From positions 42,501 to 106,500 of the forward strand of contig JACTMY010000001.1 of assembly GCA_014584395.1 (NCBI GenBank): a stretch of 64,000 nucleotides of DNA, written 5' to 3'. Made by a program: the position numbers and the translations under genes. The notes beneath the pieces are model-generated. The model was given only the letters and a program-made list of their open reading frames with translations. It searched no databases and was not told the origin of the DNA. This DNA is from Planctomycetota bacterium. Lineage in GTDB: Bacteria > Planctomycetota > Planctomycetia > Gemmatales > HRBIN36. Below, piece by piece: positions 61,923 to 64,000 of the stretch. Each line of letters opens with the position of its first letter. Position 1 is the stretch's first letter.

Positions 61923-64000
61923 ATGCATCGCGAAGACTCTCCACGATCGATCACGCCTCCAGAACCGCCGGCACCTTTAGCTCCCACCGCGAAGAAGAGC
62001 CTAGGCTTTGAGAAGCAAACCACCCCTAGCTTACACGAACCATTTTGTTCTGCTTTTTATGATTCGATCGGGCCGCGATCGCCAATCGAAGAGACGCGAA
62101 CCCTTCCCAACCTTCCCGGGTTTGCCATCGAGAAGGAATTAGGACGGGGCGGGATGGGCGTGGTCTACAAGGCACGACATCTGGCCCTTGGCCGCACGGT
62201 TGCCTTGAAAATGATCCTCAAGGTGGATTTCGCCTCGGTCGAGCAAAAGTTGCGGTTTCAGATCGAAGCGGAAAACGCCGCCCAAATGCAACATCCCAAC
62301 ATCGTTCAGGTGTTTGAAGTAGGCGAATTCGAAGGGCAGCCATTCTTCGTGCAGGAATACGTCGAGGGCGGTTCGTTAGCGGAGTTGCTGCAGGAGCGCC
62401 GCATGCTCCCCAAGGAAGCAGCGGTCTTCATGATCAAGCTAGCCCGTGCTATCCATGCCGCCCATGTGAAGGGGATTGTTCATCGCGATCTCAAGCCAGC
62501 CAATATCCTTCTCGCCAAGACAGGCGTTGCCAGCGCCGACCTGGTCCCCAAGATTTCCGATTTCGGCCTGGCCAAACGGCTTGACGCCAAGGACTCGCTG
62601 ACCGGCAGCGGAACCGTCATGGGGACGCCCTCCTACATGGCTCCGGAACAAGCGCGCGGCGATTTACAGCGGGTCGGCACCGCCACGGATCAGTACGCCC
62701 TAGGCGTCATCTTTTATCAAATGCTCACGGGTCAGCTCCCGTTTCAGGCGCCATCGATCCCCGAACTATTGCCCATGATCGTGAACGATGAACCGCGCTC
62801 GCCTCTGAAGATTCAGCCGAGCATCCCTTCGGACCTGGCCGTCATTTGCCTCAAATGCCTGGAAAAGGATCCCGCTAACCGCTATCCCAGCGCCGAGGCG
62901 CTCGCCGATGATCTCACCCATTGGCTGGAGCATCGCCCCATTCTGGCCAGGCCGGCGACGCGGACCGAACGCGTGGTGAAATGGTGCCGCCGTTATCCCG
63001 CCGTAGCCGGACTCATTGCCATTTCCACTTTAGCGGCCCTGATCGCCAGCGGGCTGGCCTGGTGGGCGATCCAGGCAGAAGGGCAAGCGCGGGCAAGCGA
63101 ACGGCAGGCGAAACACGAGCGCGATTTGCAGGAACAACAGCGTCAGCGCGCGGAGCAGAATGAACAAAAAGCTCTGGCCTCGGCCCTGGAAGAACGCAAA
63201 GCCCGCGAGATGGCCGACGGCGTGTTGGACTTCTTGGAGAAGCGCGTCTTTGCCGCGGCTCGACCCATGGATCAGGAAGGCGGCATGGGATACGAAGTCA
63301 AATTGATGGACGCACTCAAGGCAAGCCTGCCCTTTCTCGAGGAGCGCTTCGCCGCTCAACCGCTCATCGAGGCGCGCCTGCGGTTGATGCTGGCGCGCAC
63401 ATACTATTTTCTGGGTGATCATCCGCTGGCCCTGAGTTTAACTGAACGCGCCTGCGCTCTCTTCACGCAGCATCTTGGGCCAGACCATCCACAAACCTTG
63501 ACCAGCCAGCACAACTTGGCGATCAGCCTTGCCCGCGTGGGCCGGCATCAGGAAGCATTGAAACTGCGCGAAGCAACCCTGCAACAGCAAACCGCCATAC
63601 TGGGTCGAGACCATCCCGACACGCTGAACAGTCTGCATCATTTGGCGAACCTCCACGACGAGATGGGCCAGCATCGAACCGCCCTGCCCCTGCGCGAGGA
63701 AACGTTGAAGCTTCGCCAGCTCAAACTGGGACAGGATCATCCCGACACGCTCAGCAGCATGCATAACCTGGCCAATAGCTATGATGCGCTGGGCCGTTTG
63801 CAGGAAGCTCTCGCGCTTTATGAAACCACCCTTCGACTGCAAAAAATCCACCTCGCGCCCGAGCATCCCGAGACGCTGCGAACCATGCACAATTTGGCCA
63901 ACGTGTACAGCGACGCGGGCCGCAGCCAGGACGCCTTGAACCTGCGCGAGGAGACGCTGCGCCGCCGCCAGGCACGTCTGGGTCCCAGCCATCCGGACAC
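61923..64000 (+). CDS. Ser/Thr protein kinase with kinesin-light-chain-type TPRs (3' end cut)
   Basis: 692 residues visible; open at the window end. Pro-rich lead (1-60), kinase domain with GRGGMGVVYKA, ALKM, HRDLKPAN, SDFGLAK and GTPSYMAPEQ, all catalytic motifs intact. One membrane helix near 360-383 (LIAISTLAALIASGLAWW), then a Gln/Arg/Glu-rich coiled coil. From residue 518 come 42-residue repeats with the LG..HPDTL..NLA pattern, matching kinesin-light-chain TPRs. A membrane kinase whose outer part probably binds proteins; ligand unknown. Confidence 0.95.
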   Translation, partial: MHREDSPRSITPPEPPAPLAPTAKKSLGFEKQTTPSLHEPFCSAFYDSIGPRSPIEETRTLPNLPGFAIEKELGRGGMGVVYKARHLALGRTVALKMILKVDFASVEQKLRFQIEAENAAQMQHPNIVQVFEVGEFEGQPFFVQEYVEGGSLAELLQERRMLPKEAAVFMIKLARAIHAAHVKGIVHRDLKPANILLAKTGVASADLVPKISDFGLAKRLDAKDSLTGSGTVMGTPSYMAPEQARGDLQRVGTATDQYALGVIFYQMLTGQLPFQAPSIPELLPMIVNDEPRSPLKIQPSIPSDLAVICLKCLEKDPANRYPSAEALADDLTHWLEHRPILARPATRTERVVKWCRRYPAVAGLIAISTLAALIASGLAWWAIQAEGQARASERQAKHERDLQEQQRQRAEQNEQKALASALEERKAREMADGVLDFLEKRVFAAARPMDQEGGMGYEVKLMDALKASLPFLEERFAAQPLIEARLRLMLARTYYFLGDHPLALSLTERACALFTQHLGPDHPQTLTSQHNLAISLARVGRHQEALKLREATLQQQTAILGRDHPDTLNSLHHLANLHDEMGQHRTALPLREETLKLRQLKLGQDHPDTLSSMHNLANSYDALGRLQEALALYETTLRLQKIHLAPEHPETLRTMHNLANVYSDAGRSQDALNLREETLRRRQARLGPSHPD
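63474..64000 (+). repeat. 126-bp tandem coding repeats (TPR)
   Basis: Repeats begin exactly at 63474, 63600, 63726, 63852 and 63978, each 126 bp (42 residues) and starting at a Leu codon of an L-[GA] pair. Copies differ in sequence but keep H-P-x-T-L and N-L-A. The fifth is cut by the window end. Confidence 0.9.

Overview
The window looks like chromosomal DNA of a GC-rich planctomycete, most likely Gemmatales/Gemmataceae. The evidence is the gene mix: a secreted DUF1080 protein, a DUF4405 membrane domain fused to a planctomycete-type CxxCH cytochrome domain, a Ser/Thr kinase with kinesin-light-chain-type TPRs, an M56/BlaI pair, PEP-CTERM proteins, a DUF4058 protein, an FG-GAP/ASPIC relic and a carotenoid desaturase/acyltransferase/glycosyltransferase operon of the kind tied to C30 carotenoids in this phylum. 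No rRNA, tRNA, CRISPR array, intact insertion sequence or phage gene was seen. Assignments are made by reading motifs; no database search was run.

Layout. 0-6.5 kb: a secreted thioredoxin-fold protein, a CocE-type esterase, and a divergent BlaI-M56 regulatory pair with a well-formed promoter/operator. 6.6-14 kb: a housekeeping block, polA-coaE then rho-ribH-nusB-ftsY. 14-21.5 kb: an accessory stretch with two A+T-richer islands, a duplicated gene tail, a lipoprotein, pilT with a small partner gene, a collapsed FG-GAP/ASPIC pseudogene, a PEP-CTERM protein and an SGNH hydrolase. 21.8-23.6 kb: an acidic-tailed membrane protein and a DUF1445 hydro-lyase. 23.6-29.7 kb: a leftward unit of two S41-protease-like proteins around an XPB-N-like protein, ending in a LolA-like protein. 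29.9-34.3 kb: a Ser/Thr kinase, a DEAD-box RNA helicase, a small membrane protein and a DUF4058 protein.

34.4-43.1 kb is a leftward run gcvT-gcvH-gcvPA-hisC, then a CusA-type metal pump and a metal-binding lipoprotein. 43.2-52.2 kb carries a second PEP-CTERM protein, a DUF3592 protein, an acyl-CoA dehydrogenase, an IscA/HesB protein under a strong promoter with a palindrome, a second SGNH hydrolase, the cytochrome fusion, a glycosyltransferase and small secreted proteins. 52.3-56 kb is the carotenoid operon. 56-64 kb has a DUF1080 lipoprotein, an MlaE permease without its partners, a double-ACT protein with a leader hairpin, a two-domain alpha/beta hydrolase, an outer-membrane barrel and a kinase-TPR protein cut by the window end.

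Functional links. ribH-nusB-ftsY follow rho on one strand. The glycine cleavage proteins T, H and P1 are co-directional but P2 is not here. The carotenoid genes overlap or nearly touch. The most unusual points are the two S41 homologues with opposite losses of the Ser/Lys dyad, the BlaI-type promoter embedded in two overlapping inverted repeats, the 45-bp repeat left by a duplicated gene tail, and the in-frame collapsed ASPIC pseudogene.
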